Positions 20,377 to 30,946 of a stretch of DNA of 38,207 nt are shown here, piece after piece. The notes under the pieces are model-generated. The model was not told where the DNA came from. It saw only the letters and a program-made list of their open reading frames with translations, and searched no databases. The translations under genes were made by a program, and so were the position numbers. This DNA comes from Gamarada debralockiae (taxonomy: Eukaryota; Ascomycota; Leotiomycetes; Helotiales; Hyphodiscaceae), in assembly GCA_002803225.1 (NCBI GenBank), contig NXFV01001151.1:1-38207 (forward strand), in the 5' to 3' direction. The number at the start of each line of letters is the position of its first letter. Positions within the stretch are counted from its first letter, which is position 1.

Positions 20377-20799
20377 CGTGGCTTATCGCAAACCCCAAAG
20401 GCACTGAACCGTCGTGGTATCTCAACGGGCGACAGACTTGCGCGTGGATGACGGGAGCAACGACATGGAAATTTGGAGAAGGCATCATGTTCGGACTCTG
20501 AAATGGGGTGCTAGATACATGGCGGCGCTCGATCGACGAATAGCATGGAGGTGTAGCCGAGGTGCGTCGAGAAACTTGCACTGCATGCAGCGGCAGAAGA
20601 AGTTTGAAAGTTGACGCGGAAATTTGGGGTTAGGATGATGTTTACCAAAAGGAGGAGCGACGATTACGTAATGTTTTTTTTTGGGGAGGGGGGAGATAAT
20701 GGGTCTGTCCCACGGAGCTGGTAGCGACCTGCATGGTTACAAGAAACACGTGCGGATGTCTTACCAATTAAGGCATATAGAACGGAACATTTACTTTTA
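20377..20799. other. NLR upstream region
   Basis: This is the 5' side of the NLR gene on the minus strand. It contains a run of about ten T followed by G-rich DNA near 20675. No open frame with family resemblance is visible. Confidence 0.5.
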
Positions 20800-20835
20800 A
20801 TGTTTTGCTGTGCCGCGCCCTGTCTGCGGAGTCTC

Positions 20836-20893
20836 CATAGGGACCATCCGGGTGCACTATTCTACGAAACTCAAAAGGTAATACGGCGATCCT
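20836..20893 (+). repeat. 58-nt direct repeat, copy 1
   Basis: It matches 21147-21204 at 53 of 58 positions, beginning CATAGGGACCATCC and ending TACGGCGATCCT. All five differences are transitions. Confidence 0.9.
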
Positions 20894-21146
20894 ACGAATG
20901 CAAATTGAGTCATCGGGAGGACAAGTTGGTTGCATTGTCCAGCGTTTCCAAGGAGTTCCAGAGAATGTCGATACTTCCCAAACAGCTTCTCTGGTTGGAT
21001 CAATCCCTAAACGACTCTCGGCCTAAACACTACCAAGCTCATTCATGGTCATGGGCAAGCATTAATGGATGTGTATGTTTGCCGCCATTTAGAGAATACG
21101 ATAGCTGTTCGTGGGAAGACATCCATGCTGCCCTTCCTCACCGGAG

Positions 21147-21204
21147 CATAGGGACCATCCAGGTGCGCCATTCTACGAAATTCAAAAAGTAATACGGCGA
21201 TCCT
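21147..21204 (+). repeat. 58-nt direct repeat, copy 2
   Basis: This is the second copy of the block at 20836-20893, 311 nt downstream. The pair flanks the HET relic. Confidence 0.9.
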
Positions 21205-21379
21205 GAGAGATCATCCTACAATGCGGAATCGTTCTTGAACTGGACTCGGCCACAGAACGCATTTCTGTGTGGTTTGAAATGAGCTGATGCTTAACACGTT
21301 CTCGACAGTCAAAGCTGTCATACACAACACACAGGCATCTAACTGCTGGCCATATCGACCGACCGTACCCTGCTCGTAA

Positions 21380-22252
21380 TCAGTCGATATCTGTACTGAG
21401 TGACAATGAAGATGCCTTTGCTTGTTCTGCCACGGTTTCAAGATGCTTGTGGACCCCTTTATAACCTTCACAGAGCCCGAACTGGTGAAATAGACCCAGA
21501 ATATGACGTTTCACGCCATTAGAGTGCAGAAAGGCACCAAAGACGCGGGGAAACTTGTTGCTCCCTTCTGAGGCTCGTGAATAGCAGAGAATCGACATGA
21601 TGATCGCAATCCTATGGTTGAATTTGAATAGATCTCGCGGTGCTCGGTTTTTCCTCTCCCTCTTGGGCGCCAGGAGTCCACCGAGTAGTCCATGTAGCAT
21701 CGGAGCGCGAGTGTTGACTTCTTCACACATCTGCTCAAACTGCATGTCTCTAAGAATGACTTTGTAGTCCTCGGGTTTTTGGCTCTCTCCAGGCTCTTCG
21801 TCTTGCCCGAGACTAGCCTGTGCAGCCTCCGGTTGTCCACGGTCGACCCGATAGGCACTGAACATCTCTCCAGCCTCTTCCAGCGCCTTCATTGCTTTCC
21901 TCAGTGCCTTTACAGTGACAATTCCTGCCGTACCAGATGCGGGGTGTCCCTGTAATGCATCTAAGACCACTGGCTGACTATAGATAGCTTCTGCAACCTA
22001 TTTGGCCCTCGTGGTAGGGCGCTCCCGTAGCCACCAGAACCTTGAGTCATGACATAGACCTGGATGAATTCTCGTAACGCGATGTTCTTTTTCCTTATGA
22101 ATTGGCAAATCTCGTCTACCCGCTGTGCTTTGCTCTATCTCTGAGACCCTCTTGCCCTTTGGCGACGTGTTTCGGTCGCATTTGAAGTAGTAATTCCCCG
22201 TGGACTTGGTGGGGGTGGAGGGGTAACTGGGTTCAACTTGACAACCTCGCAA
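21380..22252 (-). pseudogene. DUF6589-like repetitive protein relic
   Basis: One minus-strand frame runs from 22252 to 21380, interrupted by a single TAG at 21998-22000 (RPTTRAK, stop, VAEAIYSQPVVLDALQGHP). The later part reads FNHRIAIIMSILCYSRASEG, NKFPRVFGAFLHSNGVKRHI and FGLCEGYKGVHKHLETVAEQ. This fits the region before and into the DUF6589 proteins that are very abundant in some fungal genomes and that I suspect to be linked to mobile elements. The rest of the long DUF6589 core is absent beyond 21380, so the copy is truncated as well as interrupted. Family assignment is from memory of the pattern and should be treated as moderate. Confidence 0.6.
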
Positions 22253-23681
22253 TTTGACGACACTGTCTTTAGGGCAGTATTATCAACAAGTCAATCAGTA
22301 ATAGAAAGATAGTAGAGAAATCGAATGGCTGTATTCGATTGACTGCATAGGGTGTAGTTGTGGATAAAAACGAAAGTTTAAGATGCTCTCCTATTTCGTA
22401 CTTACTGATTGGGTTCACCGTATTAAGAAGAGTCTCAACCATGATGGCCTCAGTACCTGAGGTAAAGAGTCTGTGTGCCTTTCACGTGCAGTCTTGGCCC
22501 ACACAATTTTTCAGCTGTCAAATCGGGACAAGACGAGTCTGGAGCTTGGAGGTGGAGATCGACAAAAACAGCGGATGCTGAAACAAGCTCTGCCCAGTCC
22601 CACACCGTCGCTCTTGTCGAAAGCTTGGCCCTAGCTTCAGCCACTTCAGCTGTATTTTGCTGCAAACGTAAGGTTCCTGGATTCAAGTTTCAAGAGCTTG
22701 TCCGCGATGTGATTAATCTAATCATGCAAGCATTTATGGTTTGAGGAACGAATTGATTGATGGATGGACCCGATCGCATGATGCATTCGAGGGCTAAGGT
22801 GGAGGGGCAGTGCTGGGTCTTGAGCTGGCATTGGTTTTCGGCTGCGCTCGCCGTAACGCCACTGCAGGGGTTTGACGGCAACCCCTCTTCTGCTGCGTTG
22901 CATATGAGGAGGCGAGGGGTATTTTTGGAGCAACGTCCAACCAAATCAGGATGGTTATCACTGCATGGTTGGATATCGTGAGAAGACGGTGATGGGAAGC
23001 ATGAATTGAGGCCTGTCGACCCTGACGGCCTGCTTTGTGGAGGGATAGAAATGATATCATGGTGGTTTCAAGGTGGTTTGCATTGATCTGACACGAGGTG
23101 GGCGGCATGAAAGCTCAAGCTGTGCAGCTCTGGCAGCTCCAGTAATTAATTGCTTCTGACGACGCCTGAGTTTTTGCTTATAACGAATTCATTGGCCGAG
23201 GTATTGAAAGTTAAGAGAGATCCTTTATTGACTCTGTTTATGTGCTCTCACTGCAGTCAAAAAAGGAAGCAGCCGAGTTTGGATTTTGTTCGAGGACCTC
23301 CCAAGCCACGCAAGCTATGGAGGGAAAGGACTGGTTAGCGTCATGCTTGATGTGGGGTGATACAATAGATCCTGGGCGCCCTGAAGTGTAGTGGATGGGA
23401 GCAAGGAGGAGGATTTGAGCGCTGTGAATGGTTGGATAACGGCAAAAGAGTGAATGGTCTCTGATCTGAGACGATTAATCCCTCCCAGTGAATAACAGTG
23501 GCTGAGCAGTGAATTCTTGCTCGTGACAGACGTGTTTAAATACCCCTCCATCTGCCCCTCCACCAACACTCCTCCCTCTCTCATACAACAACAACTCTAC
23601 AAACAATCTCAAGTCAACTCGACTTCGACCCAATACAAACACTTTCAAACTTCCAACAAATAACCAATCAAACCAGTCATC
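22253..23681. other. Long gene-free stretch upstream of cipC-like gene
   Basis: About 1.4 kb holds only short frames with no family resemblance on either strand. The last 150 nt are the promoter and pyrimidine-rich leader of the CipC-like gene. Confidence 0.5.
23535..23542 (+). promoter_or_regulatory. TATA-like element of the cipC-like gene
   Basis: TTTAAATA lies about 140 nt upstream of the ATG at 23682. A C/T- and A/C-rich leader (CTCCCTCTCTCATACAACAA) follows, as is common for strongly expressed fungal genes. Confidence 0.5.
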
Positions 23682-24371
23682 ATGCCTTTCGGATGGGGTA
23701 AGCCTCTCCTGTCCTTTAATCTTCCACACCGCTTCATTGTGCCACCATCTAGATGGAGTCACATTGAGCCAATCCGGCTTCTGTTTGTTTATGGGCGATA
23801 CTGACATCACTTCCTTGCAGGAGAATCTCAACAGGCCTACGACCAGGTCCAAAACACCGAACAGTTCGACAACCAATCTTCCTTCGGCCATGAGGCTCTA
23901 GCTGGTGCCGCCTCATTCGGTGCTTTTAAGATGTTCGAGGACCGTCAGCGCAAGGAGGGTAAGTTCACTTCCCCATATTTATTCCCAGCTTCATGTATTC
24001 TACCCTTCATTTAAGGTGTTTATGGTTGACGATCATTCCTGCAGGCAAGCCAGTTTCCCATCAGTTCGCTAAGGAGATGCTCGTTGGTCTTGCAGGTGCT
24101 GAGATCGACAAGCTCGCCGAGACCAAGGGAATGGACTTCATTGATCGTGAGAAGGCCAAGCACCATGCCAAAGAGAACGTCGAGAGCATGTATGATCAGC
24201 ACTATATTGACGGCCAGGGTGCCGATCAATATGATCCGTGAGTTCCCTCTTTCTCTTTCTCTTTCCTCCAATGCAATGACCTCTCACTTCAATCCAACAA
24301 TTGAACACATGCTGATGGTTTGGATCAACAGCAACCAGTATGGCCAACCCCAACAGCTCAACAACTACTAG
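23682..24371 (+). CDS. CipC-like stress-response protein (DUF3759)
   Basis: Four exons (23682-23697, 23821-23958, 24045-24237 and 24332-24371) give 128 residues. The very short first exon encodes MPFGW plus one base. The body reads FGHEALAGAASFGAFKMFED, RQRKEGKPVSHQFAKEML and AGAEIDKLAETKGMDFIDRE, then KAKHHAKENVESMYDQHY. This is the compact, highly charged CipC family, named after the concanamycin-induced protein C of Aspergillus nidulans. It is soluble and helical with no signal peptide, and its biochemical role is unknown. The C-terminus is a Gln/Asn/Tyr-rich tail (QYGQPQQLNNY). The three introns are 123, 86 and 94 nt with standard borders. The TATA-like box and leader suggest inducible, high expression. 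Confidence 0.93.
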
Positions 24372-25023
24372 GTGTAGCTTCTGAGATATGCCAGACCCCC
24401 ACCTTAAGTCTTCTCTTGAGCAATTGATGTGTTGACACTGGATGGGGCACTCTAGCATTTGATGGCAGTGGAATTTGCGCATGTGATGAGCTTACTTGCA
24501 TTGCCTCAGGGCTTTGGCTTTATGATGGATTTGGAATCCGTTCAGGATAAACAAAATAAATGATGGTATTGGATTGACCACACATTTTGCTCCCAGTCCC
24601 CGCTGTGAAAGTGTACTTCGTATGCTGCGCTTGTGTAATATATGTCGTGATTCCTGCTGTGACCAGAATTGAATTGCGAGATGTGGCTTCTCTAACGATG
24701 GGCGGGGAAATGAAGGTGGGTTTCATCGATAAGAAGGCCGTCGTCATCGGAACAACAACGCCAAGCTTGGGCTGAGCTTGAGATAACGACAAGCTTCACT
24801 GAACTTTACAGCTTCACCACTCTTGATAAGCTCATATTTCACTCACAATTCACCTCACTACAACTTCAAATGATCTTCCAATTGCAGTATTCTATCGCAT
24901 CTGAGTCCAAATCGAACCTCTTTCATCACAAAGCTCGATCTCAATCCACTCTCGAACCTCCCACCTTCTGAGCTCCCAACTGCTACAACTGCACCGCCCC
25001 AACACTCAATCAACGACGCAAGC
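24372..25023. other. Intergenic stretch between cipC-like gene and M18 peptidase
   Basis: This comprises the 3' end of the CipC-like gene and the upstream region of the aminopeptidase, with CT- and CA-rich leader sequence near 24850-25000. No gene seen. Confidence 0.5.
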
Positions 25024-28020
25024 ATGGTCAAGCACGCTCCCTCGAACTCCAATTTACGGGGCAGTACCTCGACGCTCTCTCTGCGTCCCCTGCCGCCTCT
25101 ACTAGCTATTCCCACCCCAGCCCCACTACCCACCACTGTGCCTCCCTCCTCCGTTACCACAGGTCAAGTTATCGATATATCCTCCTCCCACCAACCGCGC
25201 GAACCCCGCGCAGCGCCCTCGCCAACACAAAAGCACATCACGGCCCTCCAAAACTACCTTGAGCACGTCTCCCAACCCGGGCACTTCGCACCCACATGCG
25301 GCTGCTCCCCTCCCGTACAACCCTTTCCGTCTACCGGGACGGGAGAAGAACATATGCAGATCTCGGAGATTTATACAAAGTTGGCTGAGGTTTCTGCTAG
25401 GAAGATTGGAGCCGCTGAGATGGATAAGTTGGTGGTCTCTCTTCCTAGAGAGGAGAGGGAGGATATGAACAATGGCAGTTGGTTTAATGCGGGCGAACTG
25501 GCTACCGCTGTAAACTGTGGGGGGTCATATACAGGACCAAGCATGAATTCTGGCCGGCAGGAGCACGAAGGGGCTGGATATCTGGGTTTCGGCACAAACG
25601 GACTTGCGGGAGGTGTGGAGTCGTTCAATCATACGGCACCGTACGCTCCGCCGTCGACATTGTTCTCGAACTATAGCTCGGGGTTGAGGCATGACAGGCT
25701 GACGAAAGATCCCCAGTCAGAATTGGATCCATCGAAGACACAACCTGGAGGATATTCGAGATTCGCTTCATCGTCAAATGGTTATCCTCCTGGACCCGCA
25801 TGGCTACCATCAATCAACATCAAGTCTGGCGGAAAGGCCGAGAGAGAGAAGACTTTGTTCGAGAAATTCACCGAGGAGAAGCAGCAGGCTACGCGGAAGC
25901 TCATGGAAGGTCTGGCGAACAGAAATGCTGCAAAAGACCCTAACAAGCAGCCCAGCTTGTCTGAGAAATACTCGGAAGACATGGCTGAGACTACAAAAAG
26001 GTATACTGAAGGGCTGAAGGATAGAGAAGCTCAAGTCCCCCAACCTAGCGGTCACCTAGGCTTCGGAAGCTCTCAATACGCTGGCCCGTGGCACAACCCT
26101 ACAGGCCTATTTTCCTACCAATCTTCCCTCAATACCACGTACCAACCTTCTTACACTCAATCTCAAGTTGGGCTTCCTCCTCCACCAGTCAACCCTCTCC
26201 AATCGCACCCACGATCCTCCTCGCATGCGCAGGATACTCAAGACCGGAACCACCTGGACCGTGGGCACCCTATGGCGGAGGTGTACACACTGAATAAGGC
26301 GAGAGCCGCGGTTGAAAATGCCGAAGTTCAGGAGAATGGAGAGACAAAGCCCCTAGAGTTTGGTGATGCTGTTGGAAGCAAAGGTCAGGGCACGAGTCTG
26401 ATCACGAAAGGCTTGGAGCGTGAGGCAAAGAAGCAGAATGTATTGAAGAGTCCCGAGGTATACACGAAGCCTTTCTGTGACTTCTTGACGGAAAACCCGA
26501 CAGTTTGGCATGTAGTGCAGTATTTTGAGAAGAAATTGGATGCAGCTGGATTCAAGAAGGTATGTCTAGACCTAATTCTTCCCACCCAAATCCTCCTTTG
26601 AGCTACTCCTGGAGAATATCTTGCTAATATGGAGGTTGCTGAAAGCTATCCGAACGCCAAACCTGGAACTCCATCCTCGAAAATGGCGGCAAGTACTACG
26701 TCTCCCGCAACGGCTCCTCCCTAATCGCCTTCACCGTTGGCGAGAACTACAAAGCTGGCAACGGAGTCGCCATGATAGCAGGTCACATCGATGCGTTGAC
26801 CACACGATTGAAGCCTGTGAGCACCAAGACTACCAAGGCAGGGTATGTGCAGCTTGGTGTTGCGCCGTATGCGGGTGCGTTGAATAGCACTTGGTGGGAT
26901 CGCGATTTGGGAATTGGAGGACGGGTTCTTGTGAAGGATGGGACGACGGGAAAGATTGAGACGAAGTTAGTGAAGTTGGGTTGGCCGAGTATGTTGCTAT
27001 CCCTTTTCTCCCACAATGCACTTGGAACACTAACCAATCTACTTCACAGTCGCGCGTATCCCGACCCTTGCACCCCATTTCGGAGTCGGCATGACAGGTT
27101 CTAACAACACAGAAACCGAAGCTGTCCCCATAATCGGCCTCGACTACTCCTCCCCATCCTCCACCCCCTCCGAATTCGAAAACCTCACCCTCGGTGGCGC
27201 AGGCTCCTTCGCAGCCACCCAACCCCCCAAACTCGTCCGCGCCATCGCAGGTGAACTATCCATCCAAGACTACTCCAGCATTGTGAATTGGGAGCTGGAA
27301 CTCTACGATACGCAGCCCGCACAAGTTGGAGGTCTTGACAAGGAATTCATTTTCGCAGGCCGGATCGATGATAGACTTTGTTCATGGGCTGCCATGGAGG
27401 GACTTCTCGCGTCATCTTCCGCTTCAGCTTCAGCTATGAGCGGGGAAGAGGATGATGGGATTGTAAAACTGGTAGGTGTTTTCGACGACGAAGAAATCGG
27501 CTCCCTCCTCCGCCAGGGTGCTCGCGGAAACTTCCTGCCATCAACCATTAAACGGATCACCGAGTCTTTTGCCTCTTCTTCGTCGGCCAATATCCTGTCC
27601 CAAACCTACGCCAACTCATTCCTCATCTCAGCAGATGTAACACACGCCGTGAACCCCAACTTCCTCTCCCGCTACTTGGAAAACCACGCCCCGCGCCTGA
27701 ACGTCGGATTAGCTGTCTGCGCTGATTCGAATGGGCATATGACTACAGACTCTGTGAGCACGGCACTGCTGACCAGGGTTGCGGAGAAGAGTGGGGCTGA
27801 GTTGCAGTTGTTTATGATTCGCAATGATAGTAGGAGTGGAGGGACAGTAGGCCCCATGCTGAGTTCTGCTATGGGTGTCAGGGCTATTGATGCGGGTATC
27901 CCGCAACTCAGTATGCATAGTATTCGCGCCACAACTGGAGCTTTGGATCCGGGCTTGGGTGTCATGATTTTTGCGGGCTTTTTCGATAACTTCCAGGCTA
28001 TTGACGCTGAGTTCGAATAG
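25024..28020 (+). CDS. M18 (aspartyl/vacuolar) aminopeptidase with long N-terminal extension
   Basis: Exons are 25024-26559, 26646-26988 and 27050-28020, giving 949 residues. The C-terminal half (from about residue 475, SPEVYTKPFCDFL) is a complete M18 metallopeptidase. It has metal ligands in GHIDALTTRLKP (H559, D561), AGRIDDRLCSW, the catalytic and metal Glu pair in DDEEIGS (772-778), ADVTHAVNPNF, and SMHSIRATTGALDPGLG. It should remove N-terminal acidic or neutral residues, with a vacuolar (Ape1-like) or cytosolic location. Residues 1-470 are unusual: a Pro/Ser-rich start, then two imperfect internal duplications (GYLGFG at 186 with GHLGFG at 343, and LFEKFTEEKQQATRKLMEGL at about 278 with a related YSEDMAETTKRYTEGL at about 316). 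An internal Met417 could start a shorter enzyme. The extension is continuous in frame with the peptidase. Confidence 0.92.
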
Positions 28021-29077
28021 AGTTTCAGGTGTTAGGCTCAGATGATGGTATTACTGGGTGGATGAGTTTTAATGCGATGCTTTCATTAATAGATGGATGA
28101 GATGGTTCATAGACAATATTAGGGCAGAAGACAAATAGAATAGAAAGATAAATATTGTCGTCTCATCGCCTTCTGTCGGCATTTGAGCCCTCTCCGCTCG
28201 ATTAAAGGCCAAGACCCAGAAGTTTGGATCTTGGTTTCCTTTTCTAAAAATATTGGTGTTCCGATTTGTGAGAATTCCTTGCTCCCCTCCAGTACAGCCG
28301 TGTGTCCAGCTGATTGTGGAGAGTTACAAGTTCCTCGCAGCACTGCGGAAGGAGGGCAGACTCGCAGGTGGCTGAAGAGACGAGACTCAGGGTGAGATTT
28401 TGAGTTTGGGCGGGAGGGGGATTGTTGTTGGAATTTGATATGTCGTCGGCGTTTCTTTTCTCGTTGTTAACTTCTTTCGAGTGCAACCAGTGGATGACCG
28501 CGGAGCTAGAGGTACGAAGTCATGGCGACTTAAGTATTCCATCAAACTGGCACATCGTCTAGTTGGGTTCGCGGAGTCTACGAATGGAAACTCCATGCAC
28601 TCAAGTTTTGAATCCAGTAGTACATTGTAGCCATGTTTACCTAACTAGATCTCGTCTAGGTTGTCGTATATATATCCCAGTGCGACAGAGATGGGGCTTG
28701 AAAATGATTCTCGGGGAAACATTTCTTCAAAGTTTGCTTGCCAAGGTATAAGTCAAGTGAACTTACCCCTTTTGTTCCTTTAAACTGGACCTATCACCAA
28801 GATGTCTTATATTTTTTTTCTTTCCAGTCCCCAAACAAGTCCACTTCGCCACATAGATGCCAGTCCCCAACATGGGGGACCTAATTGTCGAATCAGACGA
28901 TATTGTATGGTAAAATCATGTATATTGATATATCTCTGATATCTCTCTGAGGAAGGAAAAATAGTAGGGTGGGTTGCCAGAACCCAAGATATGTGTACAC
29001 AACTGTTGCCATAGCAACCAGCTCATCTGACACTAATGCTAGCAAGCTTCCAGTTGCTATGATTTCCCCTGCTACTG
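28021..29077. other. Gene-free stretch downstream of M18 peptidase
   Basis: This holds only short unconvincing frames. A small inverted repeat, CCCC-AACAT-GGGG, lies near 28866. From about 28900 the DNA is AT-rich and repetitive in look (TATATTGATATATCTC). Confidence 0.45.
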
Positions 29078-29288
29078 GTGTGTTGGAATGAGTAATCAGG
29101 TGACTCTGGTTCTAGGCAGATAGTGCTGCCTGCTGAGTCACATGGGATCACATGCCCTCACATGACTCAGAGACCACTTGATCGGTATGAGTCACAGGGA
29201 GGATTCCTGTCTATAAGTACAGACTACTGTACTTGGTTTGTTCATTAGTATCTCCAGTATCTTCATACCTTAATAATCCAACCACATT
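29078..29288 (+). mobile_element. Possible solo LTR of a retrotransposon
   Basis: A block begins TGTGTTGGAATG and ends ATCCAACCACA, forming imperfect terminal inverted TGTG(G)TTGG ends in TG...CA form. It contains a TATAAGTA box near 29213, followed by a TATCTTCAT-rich 3' part, as in LTR U3-R-U5 layout. I see no target-site duplication, no primer-binding site and no second copy in the window, so this is tentative. Confidence 0.35.
29134..29171. repeat. Palindrome with three CACATG words
   Basis: CTGAGTC and GACTCAG form inverted arms around three repeats of CACATG spaced about 10 nt apart. It sits inside the possible LTR, where it could be a binding-site array or a hairpin. Confidence 0.6.
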
Positions 29289-29486
29289 CTCCTACCCTTT
29301 TCGTCCATCACGTGACCATATTGCAAGATGGTGACCTCGGACCTGGAGCGGACGATTTACGGGCTCTCGAACTCTTGTCAGATGGACTTGGGCTGACTTC
29401 ATATGCACCTGGATTTGGGGAGCTCGATTCCTTTTTCGGGATGTTTGAGATACCGTCACTATTTCCATCACTATCGTCGCTTCTCT

Positions 29487-29938
29487 TCACGTCGTTAAGT
29501 TCTTGACAGTATCTATGATCTCAAACTCTGGCTCTGCGCACCGATGTGGTTGATGCGGCATGCATACGTTCGGCCGATCGACAAGTGATCTTCCAGTACG
29601 CCACATCTTTCCTATTAGGTCAAGGCGTGTTGGGCCTTTGGTGTGATTCATGAACTGATGTGTCTTGAAGAGCTGTCCATCAATCACCTCAAAGAATTTT
29701 AGATCAAGGAGGTTGCACAGCACAACAGCGGCAAGCAGTCATGGCTAGTGTTTGAATTTGCGCTCCAAGGTGCGAGCGTAAGAAAGTGTATGAGTTTGGG
29801 TTTGGTTTCGTCATTGAAGTGAATCTGGCTCAACCCTCGCCGTTCGCTAATTCTAAACAGCATCCAAAAATAATGTTCTGTAAATGGCGGATAGACAAGG
29901 CCCATGGTAGGAGAGTTTGATGAGTTGTGCGCAACCAA
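29487..29938 (-). other. Unidentified minus-strand relic pair
   Basis: Two minus-strand frames overlap slightly in different phases: 29938-29699 (HYFWMLFRISERRGLSQIHF) and 29723-29487 (NLLDLKFFEVIDGQLFKTHQ). Both have the composition of protein sequence, and the junction suggests one frameshifted gene. I recognise no family. Confidence 0.25.
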
Positions 29939-30237
29939 TCTTGTCCTGTAAATTTAAGTACGCCCCGCGATGATTTGAAAAGGTCCGTGAGGTGGTGTTC
30001 ATCTTCTCTCTTCCTTCCCGTCTCTGTTCCGATAACCCAATTGTTATTGTCGCTCTCATTGTTGTCGTTGCTTGATTTCCTGTGTCAACACCTCCCATAG
30101 AAACACTCGAATGTCCAACCAAGACAGAGACACAATGAGAAAGCCGTGGAGATATCTAGGGCCACTGAGATGCGGAGCAGAGGTTTTCGCCAGGTTGCTA
30201 AAGCATGCTGGAGCACTAACCAGCAATAAAGTTTTCA

Positions 30238-30930
30238 ATGTTGAAAGTTCAGGAGTTCCTTCAGGGGCGATCCTATGAACTTCATGCTGTGAGTGGTATC
30301 GACTACACCGTCTGCACCCCTACTAGTGTCATCAATGCCTTCCTTGTCAAGGGTACAATATCTGGGGAGACATCTCCATCCTTGACAACGCACCCAACCA
30401 GGCAGCATCGTCCAATCGCTACATTGTCGTCTACGAAGACACCAACGAAGATGTATCCCGAGCCGACGTCGAAGTGCCAGTGTACGGCGACGAAGGCGTC
30501 GTGCTCTCAATTCAAAATGGCGAGTCTCTCCCCCAGACTTGGATCCATCGGCTCCGAAGCAAGTGTGTCTGCGGACAAGATTGGCGCTACTTTGAGCTTC
30601 AGCTACAGTGAGACCTACATGTTCAGCACTCAGCAGAGTATCAGTTGCACCGTGAATGATACAGTGGGAGTGATGGTTGTGCAGCCGGTGGTGAATCATC
30701 GAGGCGGATGGTCTTATGCACGGACAATCTATCGTATCTTGGAGGAGCGACGGATGTGATCCACAGTGTTCGAGATAGGACACGGATATTCCATATCCGA
30801 GCAACCAGGGATTTATTCAGGGTATTTATACCTGTTGTGGTGGTGCGAAGTTGCCGTTTACGTATTGTGAGGGTCCTGTGAGAATACGAGAGCTTGAAGG
30901 GAGTATAGATTCTACTTTTCAATACAGAAT
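30238..30930 (+). pseudogene. Frameshifted beta-rich, secreted-type protein relic
   Basis: One frame from about 30354 reads YNIWGDISILDNAPNQAASS, then YIVVYEDTNEDVSRADVEVP. From about 30535 the similarity-like text moves to another frame, with SVSADKIGATLSFSYSETYM then FSTQQSISCTV. A further piece (IQGIYTCCGGAKLPFTYCEG, about 30810) lies in yet another frame with Cys-rich character. The alternating polar and hydrophobic pattern suggests a beta-sandwich, possibly extracellular protein. I do not recognise the family and assign no activity. A run of five C near 30530 is a likely indel site. No ATG with a signal peptide is visible. Confidence 0.4.
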
Positions 30931-30946
30931 AAATGAGCCTCCACGA

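Larger units (their letters stand above)
20800..21204 (+). pseudogene. HET-domain protein relic
   Basis: The frame reads HREDKLVALSSVSKEFQRM, then LLWLDQSLNDS and HSWSWASINGCVCLPP. This is the characteristic post-domain pattern of fungal heterokaryon-incompatibility (HET) proteins (DKLxALSxxAKxFQ ... PSWSWASxxG). The defining N-terminal HET domain is missing, and no start with upstream homology is visible, so it is a C-terminal relic. Two near-identical 58-nt blocks bracket it (20836-20893 and 21147-21204). It lies 424 nt upstream of the NLR start, on the opposite strand. Confidence 0.7.

Noticed and set aside
22360..23108. Overlapping short frames on both strands
   Set aside because: No domain resemblance, no consistent initiation context and mutual overlap. 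Treated as noise.
29308..29490. Minus-strand 60-codon Ser/Pro-rich frame as a gag start
   Set aside because: It has no zinc knuckle or known gag pattern, and it runs toward rather than away from the possible LTR.
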